A stretch of 35,968 nt of DNA from contig JAPOTJ010000023.1 of NCBI GenBank assembly GCA_026709225.1, forward strand, positions 1 through 35,968, written 5' to 3'. Below the pieces are notes generated by a model. The model ran no database searches, was not told where the DNA came from, and worked only from the letters and a program-made list of their open reading frames with translations. This DNA comes from Gammaproteobacteria bacterium (GTDB lineage Bacteria; Pseudomonadota; Gammaproteobacteria; Pseudomonadales; Azotimanducaceae). Each line of letters begins with the position of its first letter. Position 1 is the first letter of the stretch. Position numbers and translations under genes: made by a program. Below, piece by piece: positions 17,957-24,187 of the stretch.

Positions 17957-18571
17957 TCAAGCGGGCGCGGCCTCCGAAACATTGACCGTTTGTTCATCGC
18001 TTTCGGTTCGCTTGCGAACATTGCCGCCTTTCTTGGTGCGCATGAGCGGCGCGAGCACCATCACCATCTGGCGGCCTTCAAGCGCTGGCGGGGCTTCCAC
18101 CGTGGCATGCTCGATCAAGTCGTTTTCGACGCGCTTCAGCATCTCTAATCCAAACTCCTGATGCGCGAGCTCGCGGCCTCGAAAGCGCAGCGACACCTTG
18201 GCCTTGTCGCCATCCGACAGGAACTCTCTGAGCTTGCGCAGCTTGACGCGGTAATCGCCCTCTTCTGTGCCGGGGCGGAATTTGATTTCCTTGACATGAA
18301 TCTGCTTCTGGTTACGCCGCTGCATGGCACGCGCTTTCTTCATGTCAAACAGGCGCTTGCCATAGTCCATGATTTTACAGACGGGCGGCGCTGCTTCGGG
18401 TGCCACCAGCACAAGATCAAGATTTCGATTTCTTGCTTCGGACAACGCTACCCGCACGTCCACGACGCCGAGCTGCGCTCCTGTTTCACTGATCAGGCGC
18501 ACATTGCCGGACTCCACATCTTCAACGATGCGCTCGTTGACCAGTGCGCGGTCATTTTTCGCCTTCGACAT
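17957..18571 (-). CDS. infC: Translation initiation factor IF-3
   Basis: The 204-residue protein monitors start-codon selection on the 30S subunit. Both IF-3 domains are present: the N-domain (VNERIVEDVESGNVRLISETGAQLGVV ... ALSEARNRNLDLVLVAPEAAPPVCKIMDYGK) and the C-domain (VKEIKFRPGTEEGDYRVKLRKLREFLSDGDKAKVSLRFRGRE). The C-terminus carries an extension of about 25 residues (RTKKGGNVRKRTESDEQTVNVSEAAPA) beyond the usual end. The start appears to be ATG at 18571 rather than the ATT used in E. coli. No good ribosome-binding site precedes it, and an upstream stop blocks extension. The usual partners thrS, rpmI and rplT are not adjacent. Confidence 0.93.
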   Translation of the reverse strand: MSKAKNDRALVNERIVEDVESGNVRLISETGAQLGVVDVRVALSEARNRNLDLVLVAPEAAPPVCKIMDYGKRLFDMKKARAMQRRNQKQIHVKEIKFRPGTEEGDYRVKLRKLREFLSDGDKAKVSLRFRGRELAHQEFGLEMLKRVENDLIEHATVEAPPALEGRQMVMVLAPLMRTKKGGNVRKRTESDEQTVNVSEAAPA

Positions 18572-18577
18572 AGGCGC

Positions 18578-18604
18578 TTAGCGACTCTTCACGCTGAATG
18601 CCAA
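18578..18604 (-). other. Possible 8-codon leader reading frame before infC
   Basis: On the minus strand GGAGG (18615-18611) is followed after six bases by TTG and seven more sense codons, then TAA. The stop is six bases before the infC ATG. This is the only good ribosome-binding site near infC, whose own start has none, so IF-3 translation may depend on ribosomes terminating here. It could also be a chance frame. Confidence 0.3.
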
Positions 18605-18832
18605 GTTATACCTCCATAATTTTCGTTGTGATGGATATTGCTTGAGTGCTCCGAAATGATCTCGTGCCTCGATTCACTGAGATACTAACAGCATCCGATT
18701 GAACTCATGCACGAGAAGGGCCGCAACACCCACGAATACGCTTCGTGGGGAGAGGATTCTAGTGTCTCATGGACGAGCGGCGCAAGCCTACAGCCAGCCA
18801 TTCGGTGAATCAGGGCAGATTTAGGGACTTAT
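18605..18832 (-). other. Untranslated region upstream of infC with stem-loops
   Basis: No gene is seen. The region contains an 8-bp hairpin CCCACGAA / TTCGTGGG (18729-18736 with 18742-18749). It also has an inverted pair TCTCGTGC / GCACGAGA (18660-18667 with 18709-18716). Both would fall in the infC leader if transcription starts upstream of them. No strong promoter hexamers were found. Confidence 0.35.
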
Positions 18833-19083
18833 CTAGTGCGTGTTCACACTATGCCCGCCGACGCTGTTGTCCCCTGGGCAAGAGCCGAAAAAGGTGAATC
18901 ACATGCTCAAACGCGCTTGCTCCGGCTCTTGCTCAGGCGACAACCCTTCGGGCCGGCCCCGTTTTCCGCCAGCCTTCGTTCTCGCTCGCTCATGGGGGGT
19001 AAGCCCCACAGCGCTCGCTCGGCCTTGTCTGGCGGAAAACGGGTCTCGGCAGCGTCAGCAGGCATAGTGTGAACACCCCCTAG
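18833..19083. mobile_element. MITE-like element flanked by CTAG
   Basis: The element lies between two CTAG tetranucleotides (18833-18836 and 19080-19083), a plausible 4-bp target duplication. Its ends are a 27-bp inverted repeat with two mismatches (18840-18866 and 19050-19076; GTGTTCACACTATGCC...GACGCTG). Inside are two more inverted pairs: 18867-18887 with 18923-18943 (19 of 21) and 18958-18972 with 19029-19043 (15 of 15, CCCGTTTTCCGCCAG). The whole could fold as a three-way cruciform. There is no transposase gene, so it would be mobilised in trans. A related terminus lies at 22651-22682. Confidence 0.65.
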
Positions 19084-19347
19084 CAAAATCCGCAGGTGCG
19101 GATATGTCCATCGTTTGACGTTTCACAGGCCGACCAGCGTCGCCGCCTCCACGTCCAGTCGCGCCAATCCCCAGCGCCCATTCGCAAGCATCCGGTTCCA
19201 TACCCAGATATATGCCCCGGTCGCTGCCATGAGCTTCTGATGCTTCGCACGGGTGCGAGGAAGCAACCGGTAACGGGTTGATCAGTGGTCATGCCCCGCA
19301 CCGCTTATTTTACTTGAATTGCTATACAGTCGCTGCGGATTTTGCTA
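19081..19347. mobile_element. Second MITE-like element with 14-bp perfect inverted ends
   Basis: TAGCAAAATCCGCA at 19081-19094 recurs perfectly inverted at 19334-19347. A second inner pair, GGTGCGG (19095-19101) and CCGCACC, lies just inside. The 267-bp interior has no credible protein. Both ends begin with TA, which is consistent with a TA-targeting (IS630/Tc1-like) element, though the duplication cannot be proven. Its left end overlaps the right CTAG flank of the preceding element, so one appears to have inserted at the edge of the other. Confidence 0.5.
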
Positions 19348-19394
19348 CATAATTCCGTAGATTTACCGCACGCCACGCATATTCTGCGCCAGCG

Positions 19395-19865
19395 CTACCC
19401 GACTTGCGACTGAATGAAGTTTTCGACACCCATGCGGTCGATCAACTCGAGATTCGTCTCAAGCCAATCAATATGTGACTCCTCCGACGTCAAGATTTCC
19501 TTGAAGAGTTCGCGCGACACATAGTCACTACAGGCTTCACTAAAGGCAATGGCACTGCGCAGACGAGGGACAGCTTCCATTTCGAGCTTCAGGTCGCATG
19601 AGAGCATCTCGCGCACATCCTGGCCGACGTAGAGCTTGCCCAAGTCTTGGAGGTTCGGCAGGCCGCCAAGAAACAAGATGCGCTCAATCAATGCATCGGC
19701 GTGCTTCATTTCGTCGACCGACTCCTCGCGCTCGTGCGCGGCGAGCTTCGCGATCCCCCAATCGGCGTACATCTTGGCGTGCAGGAAGTACTGATTGATG
19801 GCCGTCAGCTCCTGCTTGAGGATGGTATTGAGGTGAACAATGATCGCTTGGTCAGTCGGTTGCAT
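19395..19865 (-). CDS. bfr: Bacterioferritin
   Basis: The 156-residue subunit builds the 24-mer iron-storage shell with haem. Ferroxidase ligands are visible: Glu19 (ILKQELTAINQYFLHA), Glu52 and His55 (DEMKHAD), and the later Glu/Glu-His set in LEMEAVPRLRSA and ILTSEESHIDWLE. The haem-ligating methionine is Met53. Length is standard (about 158). It is transcribed from a promoter at 19895-19924 and is divergent from bfd, with Fur-box-like sites between them. The start ATG at 19865 has only a weak ribosome-binding site. Confidence 0.96.
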   Translation of the reverse strand: MQPTDQAIIVHLNTILKQELTAINQYFLHAKMYADWGIAKLAAHEREESVDEMKHADALIERILFLGGLPNLQDLGKLYVGQDVREMLSCDLKLEMEAVPRLRSAIAFSEACSDYVSRELFKEILTSEESHIDWLETNLELIDRMGVENFIQSQVG

Positions 19866-19894
19866 CTTGCGGATTCGCTACAAGTGTCTGCCGC

Positions 19895-19924
19895 ATTCTG
19901 CCTCGGCACAGCACCGCATGTCAA
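19895..19924 (-). promoter_or_regulatory. Promoter of bfr
   Basis: On the minus strand a perfect TTGACA (19924-19919) is followed after 18 bases by CAGAAT (19900-19895). The start codon is 30 bases downstream. Confidence 0.5.
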
Positions 19925-19954
19925 GCGAAAAACCGTCATAAACCATTGAATGTA

Positions 19955-19973
19955 AATGCTAATTCTTCTCATT
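19955..19973. promoter_or_regulatory. Fur-box-like site 1 (bfr/bfd intergenic)
   Basis: Read on the minus strand, AATGAGAAGAATTAGCATT matches the palindromic Fur-box form AATGAGAATCATTCTCATT at 15 of 19 positions. It lies upstream of the bfr promoter and of bfd, as expected for iron-dependent control of bacterioferritin genes. Confidence 0.55.
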
Positions 19974-19994
19974 TCCGAGCCCGGAGCGGCGCTA

Positions 19995-20024
19995 TTGCAA
20001 ACACGATTCGTTCTCATTTACACT
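19995..20024 (+). promoter_or_regulatory. Promoter of bfd
   Basis: TTGCAA (19995-20000) and TACACT (20019-20024) are 18 bases apart. They overlap the second Fur-box-like site, so Fur binding would block RNA polymerase. The bfd start is 32 bases downstream. Confidence 0.45.
20000..20018. promoter_or_regulatory. Fur-box-like site 2 over the bfd promoter
   Basis: AACACGATTCGTTCTCATT matches the Fur-box palindrome at about 13 of 19 positions, with a perfect TTCTCATT half. The half-site repeats the one in site 1. It sits in the -35/-10 spacer of bfd. Confidence 0.45.
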
Positions 20025-20055
20025 ATCGCCACTGAAACGACACCCGGCGCTTACC

Positions 20056-20262
20056 TTGTACGTCTGCATCTGCCGCGGCATCACCGAATCCGAGCTTCAT
20101 GCGCTCGCGGATGCGCATGGCGCCCGAAGCGACATGACACGCGACGCAATGCTCGACGCTGCGAGCGACACGCTCGGCATCGGCACCGGCTGCGGATGCT
20201 GCCGGGAATTTGCTGAAGACCTTCTCGAACGGCGCGTCAGCCAGCAGTGCATAGGCGTCTAG
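20056..20262 (+). CDS. bfd: Bacterioferritin-associated [2Fe-2S] ferredoxin
   Basis: The 68-residue protein passes electrons to bacterioferritin to release stored iron. The four cluster cysteines fit the Bfd pattern: Cys4 and Cys6 in MYVCICRG, Cys46 and Cys49 in GTGCGCC, with an extra Cys48 between. The single BFD-like domain ends at EFAEDLL. The start is TTG at 20056, which is the only one giving the canonical MYVC N-terminus. The stop overlaps the convergent carotenoid-oxygenase stop by four bases. Confidence 0.9.
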   Translation: MYVCICRGITESELHALADAHGARSDMTRDAMLDAASDTLGIGTGCGCCREFAEDLLERRVSQQCIGV

Positions 20263-21638
20263 GGCGCACGCCAGTTACCGTGAAATCCGTTCGGTACGCG
20301 CGTTGACAGCTCGGCGAGCGCAATCGGGCCTGCGTCGATCGAAGTAGCATCAAAAAACGCCATGTCCGAGCGGTTTTCAGCCGCCCTGTAAATAACCGAC
20401 ACCAGATAGCCGTCACCCTCTTCCGAAGTGGCGGAGCGAGGCACAAAGACAGGCTCCGAGGTGCTATCGCCTTGCGGCAGACGATAATCGGTGCGGGCAT
20501 CGCGCTTGAAGTCCTGATGCACGAGCGTGTCGAAGCCGAGACCGCCGACTTGCGATGCCGCATAGTAGCCATGGCGATGGGCGAGACCTGTACGCCTGTC
20601 ATCAATGCGCGGGAACTCGCCCTGCAGGTCGTCGAGGAACTTCCATTTGACTTCCCCTGAATTCGAGCCGAGATCGATCTCCCATTCGGCAAGGCGTGCG
20701 CCGTCACCCACACCATCGCTGAAATCCAGGCTCATGGTGCGAAACTGCATCACGTGCGCCCGAATGACATCGCCATCGCGCCAAGCGTTCATTGGGTGGA
20801 AGACATAGGCCGGGTCCATATCGAACCAGCGCATCTGATCAATGTCGGCGTCTCGCGGTAGCACACCAATGTGCGTGCCCTTGTCCGGTTCCCACAGGAA
20901 CGGATTGTCGCCTTTCATGGCGCGCTCAAGGCTGCCGGTAATCGGAAATATCGGAAATATCACGTCCCTGTCGGTCGCGATGAAATCGTGCACCATGCTC
21001 GGAAACGGCGCCTTGAAACGATCAGAGCGTGTCAGTGTGCCGTGCTTGTCAACGATCTGAAACGTCATGTCGTCCGAGAACGGACCGCCCGCCATGTAGC
21101 CAAAGAACAGCATTTCGCCAGTCTCCGGGTCGAACTTGGGATGCGCTGTCATCGGGCCTTCATAACCACCATCGAACGACCAGGCGCCAAGGGAGTCAAG
21201 GCTCGCGCTATCAAGTTCAAAAGGCAGATGCCCTTCTTCAAGCGCAAGCAGCTTGCCACCATGCCAAACGATGTTCGTATTGGCGAGCCCGTCGAGCCCG
21301 AACACCGGTACGGAAGGATCGCTGTTCATGGGATCGAAGTAGTTGACGAGCGCCTTGCCAGCTTCCCGCTCAAGCTCGAACTTCTTGGTGCGCACATATC
21401 GGTTGCGATAGGCGACGCGGCCATTTTCGACGCGAAACATGTGCACCATGCCATCGCCGCCGAACCAATGGTGCGAGCCGACCGGCGCGAACTGCGGATC
21501 CGGGCCGATTCGATACAGGGCACCGTTCAAGTCCTTGGGGATCTCGCCCTTGATAATCAGGTCCGGGGCATCGCACTCCATGCGAATCGGGGCGAAATTA
21601 CCCTTGAGAAACGGGTTGTCGGCGTAGGGTGTGGCCAT
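20259..21638 (-). CDS. Carotenoid / stilbene cleavage oxygenase family protein
   Basis: The 459-residue enzyme belongs to the carotenoid cleavage dioxygenase (RPE65) family of seven-bladed propellers that split a C=C bond with non-haem iron(II) and O2. The four iron-binding histidines are recognisable: His166 (MTAHPKFD), His217 (SMVHDF), His281 (VFHPMNAW) and His453 (NGFHGNW). The N-terminal GEIPKDLNGALYRIGPDPQF and HWFGGDGMVH are family hallmarks. Substrate could be a carotenoid, apocarotenoid, or a lignostilbene-type compound; sequence alone does not decide. ATG at 21638 follows AAGGAA by about eight bases. It is divergent from an IclR regulator whose operon includes a P450, which suggests an inducible catabolic unit. 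Confidence 0.92.
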   Translation of the reverse strand: MATPYADNPFLKGNFAPIRMECDAPDLIIKGEIPKDLNGALYRIGPDPQFAPVGSHHWFGGDGMVHMFRVENGRVAYRNRYVRTKKFELEREAGKALVNYFDPMNSDPSVPVFGLDGLANTNIVWHGGKLLALEEGHLPFELDSASLDSLGAWSFDGGYEGPMTAHPKFDPETGEMLFFGYMAGGPFSDDMTFQIVDKHGTLTRSDRFKAPFPSMVHDFIATDRDVIFPIFPITGSLERAMKGDNPFLWEPDKGTHIGVLPRDADIDQMRWFDMDPAYVFHPMNAWRDGDVIRAHVMQFRTMSLDFSDGVGDGARLAEWEIDLGSNSGEVKWKFLDDLQGEFPRIDDRRTGLAHRHGYYAASQVGGLGFDTLVHQDFKRDARTDYRLPQGDSTSEPVFVPRSATSEEGDGYLVSVIYRAAENRSDMAFFDATSIDAGPIALAELSTRVPNGFHGNWRAP

Positions 21639-21750
21639 GGTGAATTTCCTTGTGTTGACATGGTGGCTTCAACGCAATCATCACGAATGCGCCGGAAGGT
21701 GTCAAACAGACATGTGCGCATCGCGAGCATAGATACGCGAACAGACTCTC

Positions 21751-21778
21751 AATATAGGTTATATTTGTAGTTTCGCAA
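21751..21778 (-). promoter_or_regulatory. Possible promoter of the carotenoid-oxygenase gene
   Basis: On the minus strand TTGCGA (21778-21773) and TATATT (21756-21751) are 16 bases apart, about 112 bases before the start codon. The surrounding A+T-rich stretch is also the likely place for the IclR operator and the promoter of the divergent operon. Confidence 0.35.
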
Positions 21779-21813
21779 ATGCTTGCGGGATCGCTCGCCA
21801 GCCCTTCACAAAA

Positions 21814-22650
21814 ATGCAAGACATCGGCAACAGCATCGGACAAGAAGCGCCGCGCGGCAAGAACGCCGCACCGGTGCAAAGCCTTTTGGTAGCCGGTCAA
21901 GTGCTTGAGTTTCTCGCCGAGACCGGCCGTCCACAGCGAGTGACAGACATCGCCAACCAACTCGGCATGACCAAGGCGCGTGTGTCTCGCCACATGACCA
22001 CGCTTGCAAGCATTGGCCTTGTCGCGAAAACCCCCGACAACAGCGGCTATCGGTTTGGCGCCACGCTGTTTCGCTTCGCCAGCGCAGCGGCTGAGCAGTT
22101 TGAAATCACCAACGTGGCCTACCGCCATATGGTGAGGCTGCGCAATCAAATTTCCGAAGCCTTGTTGCTCGCCGTGCCCGCTGGCGGCGATGGCATTGTG
22201 GTCTCCACCCTTGGCAGCGGCCGCGCACTGACACCAAAACTCTCGCGCGGCGTGCGATTGAGCATACCGGCATCGCCGACCGCTTGGACGATCCTCGCCT
22301 TCTCGCGCGAGCACATCCAAGAAAGAGTCATCGCCCGCCGTAGCGAACGCATTCCAACAAGTCAGGATTCGCTGCGTCAAGATGTCATGCGAGCGCGCTG
22401 CGAGTACATCCGCGAGAAGCTCTACGACTTTTCTATCGATCCCTATGATTCTGGATTTTCTGTGCTCTCAGCGCCGATCTTCAACCACACGGAGCACCTT
22501 GAAGCGGCGTTGACGATCGTCATGAAAAAGCGCCACAGTCTCGACCCGAACGAAGTGCGCTATCTATCAAAGCTGAAGACCGCCACGCTTGAAATCTCGC
22601 GCACCCTCGGCTCCGTCAATATGGCCAACCAGATGGAGCGCACAATCTGA
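21814..22650 (+). CDS. IclR-family transcriptional regulator
   Basis: The 278-residue protein has an N-terminal winged helix (about 20-80: VQSLLVAGQVLEFLAETGRPQRVTDIANQLGMTKARVSRHMTTLASIGLV). An effector-binding IclR/GAF-like domain follows (about 90-270), with GYRFGATLF and SVLSAPIFNHTEHLEAALTIV. IclR proteins usually sense small aromatic or organic acids and control the divergent or adjacent catabolic genes. Here those are the carotenoid oxygenase (divergent) and the P450 (downstream). No ribosome-binding site is obvious before the ATG at 21814. The stop is directly followed by CTAG and an element-like terminus. Confidence 0.9.
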   Translation: MQDIGNSIGQEAPRGKNAAPVQSLLVAGQVLEFLAETGRPQRVTDIANQLGMTKARVSRHMTTLASIGLVAKTPDNSGYRFGATLFRFASAAAEQFEITNVAYRHMVRLRNQISEALLLAVPAGGDGIVVSTLGSGRALTPKLSRGVRLSIPASPTAWTILAFSREHIQERVIARRSERIPTSQDSLRQDVMRARCEYIREKLYDFSIDPYDSGFSVLSAPIFNHTEHLEAALTIVMKKRHSLDPNEVRYLSKLKTATLEISRTLGSVNMANQMERTI

Positions 22651-22682
22651 CTAGTGCTCCGTCAAACTATGCCCGCTGACGC
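22651..22682. repeat. Solo terminus related to the 18833 MITE
   Basis: CTAG plus the next 28 bases match the left end of the 18833-19083 element at 22 of 28 positions, with a perfect ACTATGCCCGC core. No opposite terminus is seen nearby. It sits exactly between the IclR stop and the P450 frame and includes the first two candidate start codons of that gene. Confidence 0.5.
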
Positions 22683-23985
22683 CGATGCAGGTAATATCGC
22701 CGTTCCTCCGCACTTGTTGATGTACACGCGCATGCAGGCCCGCACCGAATCCCCAGCAATTGACAATGTGCTTACTGACCCGGCCTCGTGGGCAGATGAG
22801 GCTGGCATCCATGAGCGGTTTCGCTGGCTGCGCACCAACGACCCGATACGGCGCATGCACCCGGAAGGCTTTGACCCCTACTGGTCGATTACCAGGCACC
22901 ACCATATCAAGGCGATCGAAGGCGAGAAAAAAATATTTATCAACGATCCGCGTCCTATCCTCAGTCCGATCGCCGTACAAGCCTTCGTCGAAGCGGTCAC
23001 CGGCCGCAAGCACCTTGTCCGTTCCCTCGTACAAATGGACGACCCGGACCACAGCCGCTATCGCCGTCTCACCCAAGCATGGTTCCTCGGCAACAACCTA
23101 CACAGCCTGCAGCCGCGCATCGACGCGCTTGCCAGCGCCTATGTGGATCAGCTCGCATCCTTTGGCGGCGAATGCGACTTTGTGAAGGATGTCGCGGTCT
23201 GGTATCCCTTGCGCGTCATCATGACCATTCTCGGCGTGCCGGAATCTGACGAGCCACTGATGCTCAAGCTCACCCAAGAGTTGTTCGGCAGCGGCGACCC
23301 GGATACGCGAAGATCGTTCGAGCTCGATGATTTCGTACAGGTCGCCCACGATTTTGAAGACTACTTTGAGGCGCTTGCCAAGGAAAAGCGCAAGCGTCCA
23401 ACCGACGATGTCGCATCGGTCATTGCGAATGCCAAGGTTGACGGCAAGCCACTACCGCCGCTTGACCTCTCGGGCTACTACACGATCATCGCCGCCGCTG
23501 GCCACGACACGACGAGTTCGTCGATCGCTGGCGGCCTGCATGCGCTCGTCGAGCATCCCGCAGAAATGCAGAAACTCAGAAACAATGTCGATGACATGAT
23601 GGACACGGCTGTTGACGAGGCGATTCGCTGGGTGACGCCGGTACGTCAGTTTTCGCGCACCGCCACGCAGGACTACGAGCTCGATGGCACACGCATTCAG
23701 GCAGGCGAGTCGGTCGCGCTCTGGTATCCGTCAGGCAATCGCGACGAGGCGGTCTTTGATTCACCCTACGCCTTTCGCGTTGATCGGCGCGAAAAGCACA
23801 TCGCCTTCGGCTTCGGCGCGCATGTGTGCCTCGGACAGCATCTCGCACGCATGGAGCTCGCTTCTATGTATCGGGAGTTGCTGCGGCGCGTGAAACACAT
23901 CGAACTGGCCGGTGCGCCGCGCTACATACAGTCCATCTTCGTCGGCGGACTCAAGAGCATGCCGATCCGCTACACAATGCAGTAG
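22669..23985 (+). CDS. Cytochrome P450 monooxygenase
   Basis: This bacterial class I P450 of about 438 residues hydroxylates an organic substrate with electrons from a ferredoxin. With the ATG at 22669, the I-helix oxygen-activation motif AGHDTTS is at 277-283, the K-helix EAIR (ExxR) at 317-320, and the haem loop FGFGAHVCLG ends at ligand Cys387. The start is uncertain: GTG 22654 and ATG 22669 fall in a repeat-derived terminus, while ATG 22720 or 22732 would give an N-terminus (MQARTESPAIDNVLTDPASW) closer to the family norm. The haem and helix pattern is broadly like bacterial terpene/steroid P450s, but the substrate is not known. No ferredoxin gene for it is adjacent. Confidence 0.9.
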   Translation: MPADADAGNIAVPPHLLMYTRMQARTESPAIDNVLTDPASWADEAGIHERFRWLRTNDPIRRMHPEGFDPYWSITRHHHIKAIEGEKKIFINDPRPILSPIAVQAFVEAVTGRKHLVRSLVQMDDPDHSRYRRLTQAWFLGNNLHSLQPRIDALASAYVDQLASFGGECDFVKDVAVWYPLRVIMTILGVPESDEPLMLKLTQELFGSGDPDTRRSFELDDFVQVAHDFEDYFEALAKEKRKRPTDDVASVIANAKVDGKPLPPLDLSGYYTIIAAAGHDTTSSSIAGGLHALVEHPAEMQKLRNNVDDMMDTAVDEAIRWVTPVRQFSRTATQDYELDGTRIQAGESVALWYPSGNRDEAVFDSPYAFRVDRREKHIAFGFGAHVCLGQHLARMELASMYRELLRRVKHIELAGAPRYIQSIFVGGLKSMPIRYTMQ

Positions 23986-24049
23986 CGCACAGACCACCAC
24001 GCGACGGCTCCCAACGCGGCAGTGATCTCGCCGCAGGTGCGTCTCATCC

Positions 24050-24163
24050 GGTGTGTCCCGTTCTCAGCAGCCCCCCCTCGCGGTGTGTGTCCCATTTCCA
24101 TCTTTCGAGATGCGAGGACGGCGTGACGCGGCATGTGTCCCGTTCGTGGTGTGTGTCCCTTTC
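24050..24163 (+). repeat. Cluster of four GTGTGTCCC repeats
   Basis: Four copies of the repeat lie on the plus strand between the P450 and metH genes. They start at 24050 (GGTGTGTCCCGTT), 24082 (GGTGTGTGTCCCATTT), 24132 (CATGTGTCCCGTT) and 24148 (GGTGTGTGTCCCTTTC). The rest of this 200-base space shows no gene. The dispersed, extragenic, clustered pattern resembles REP-type sequences moved by RAYT (TnpA-REP) proteins, but no such gene is in the window. Confidence 0.7.
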
Positions 24164-24187
24164 GCCGGGCGGCAGCAGCGCGGATGT

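Noticed and set aside
19080-19301. 73-codon minus-strand frame ending GHIRTCGFC inside the second MITE-like element
   Set aside because: No family is recognisable and the stop lies in the terminal repeat. It may be a transposase scrap but cannot be supported.
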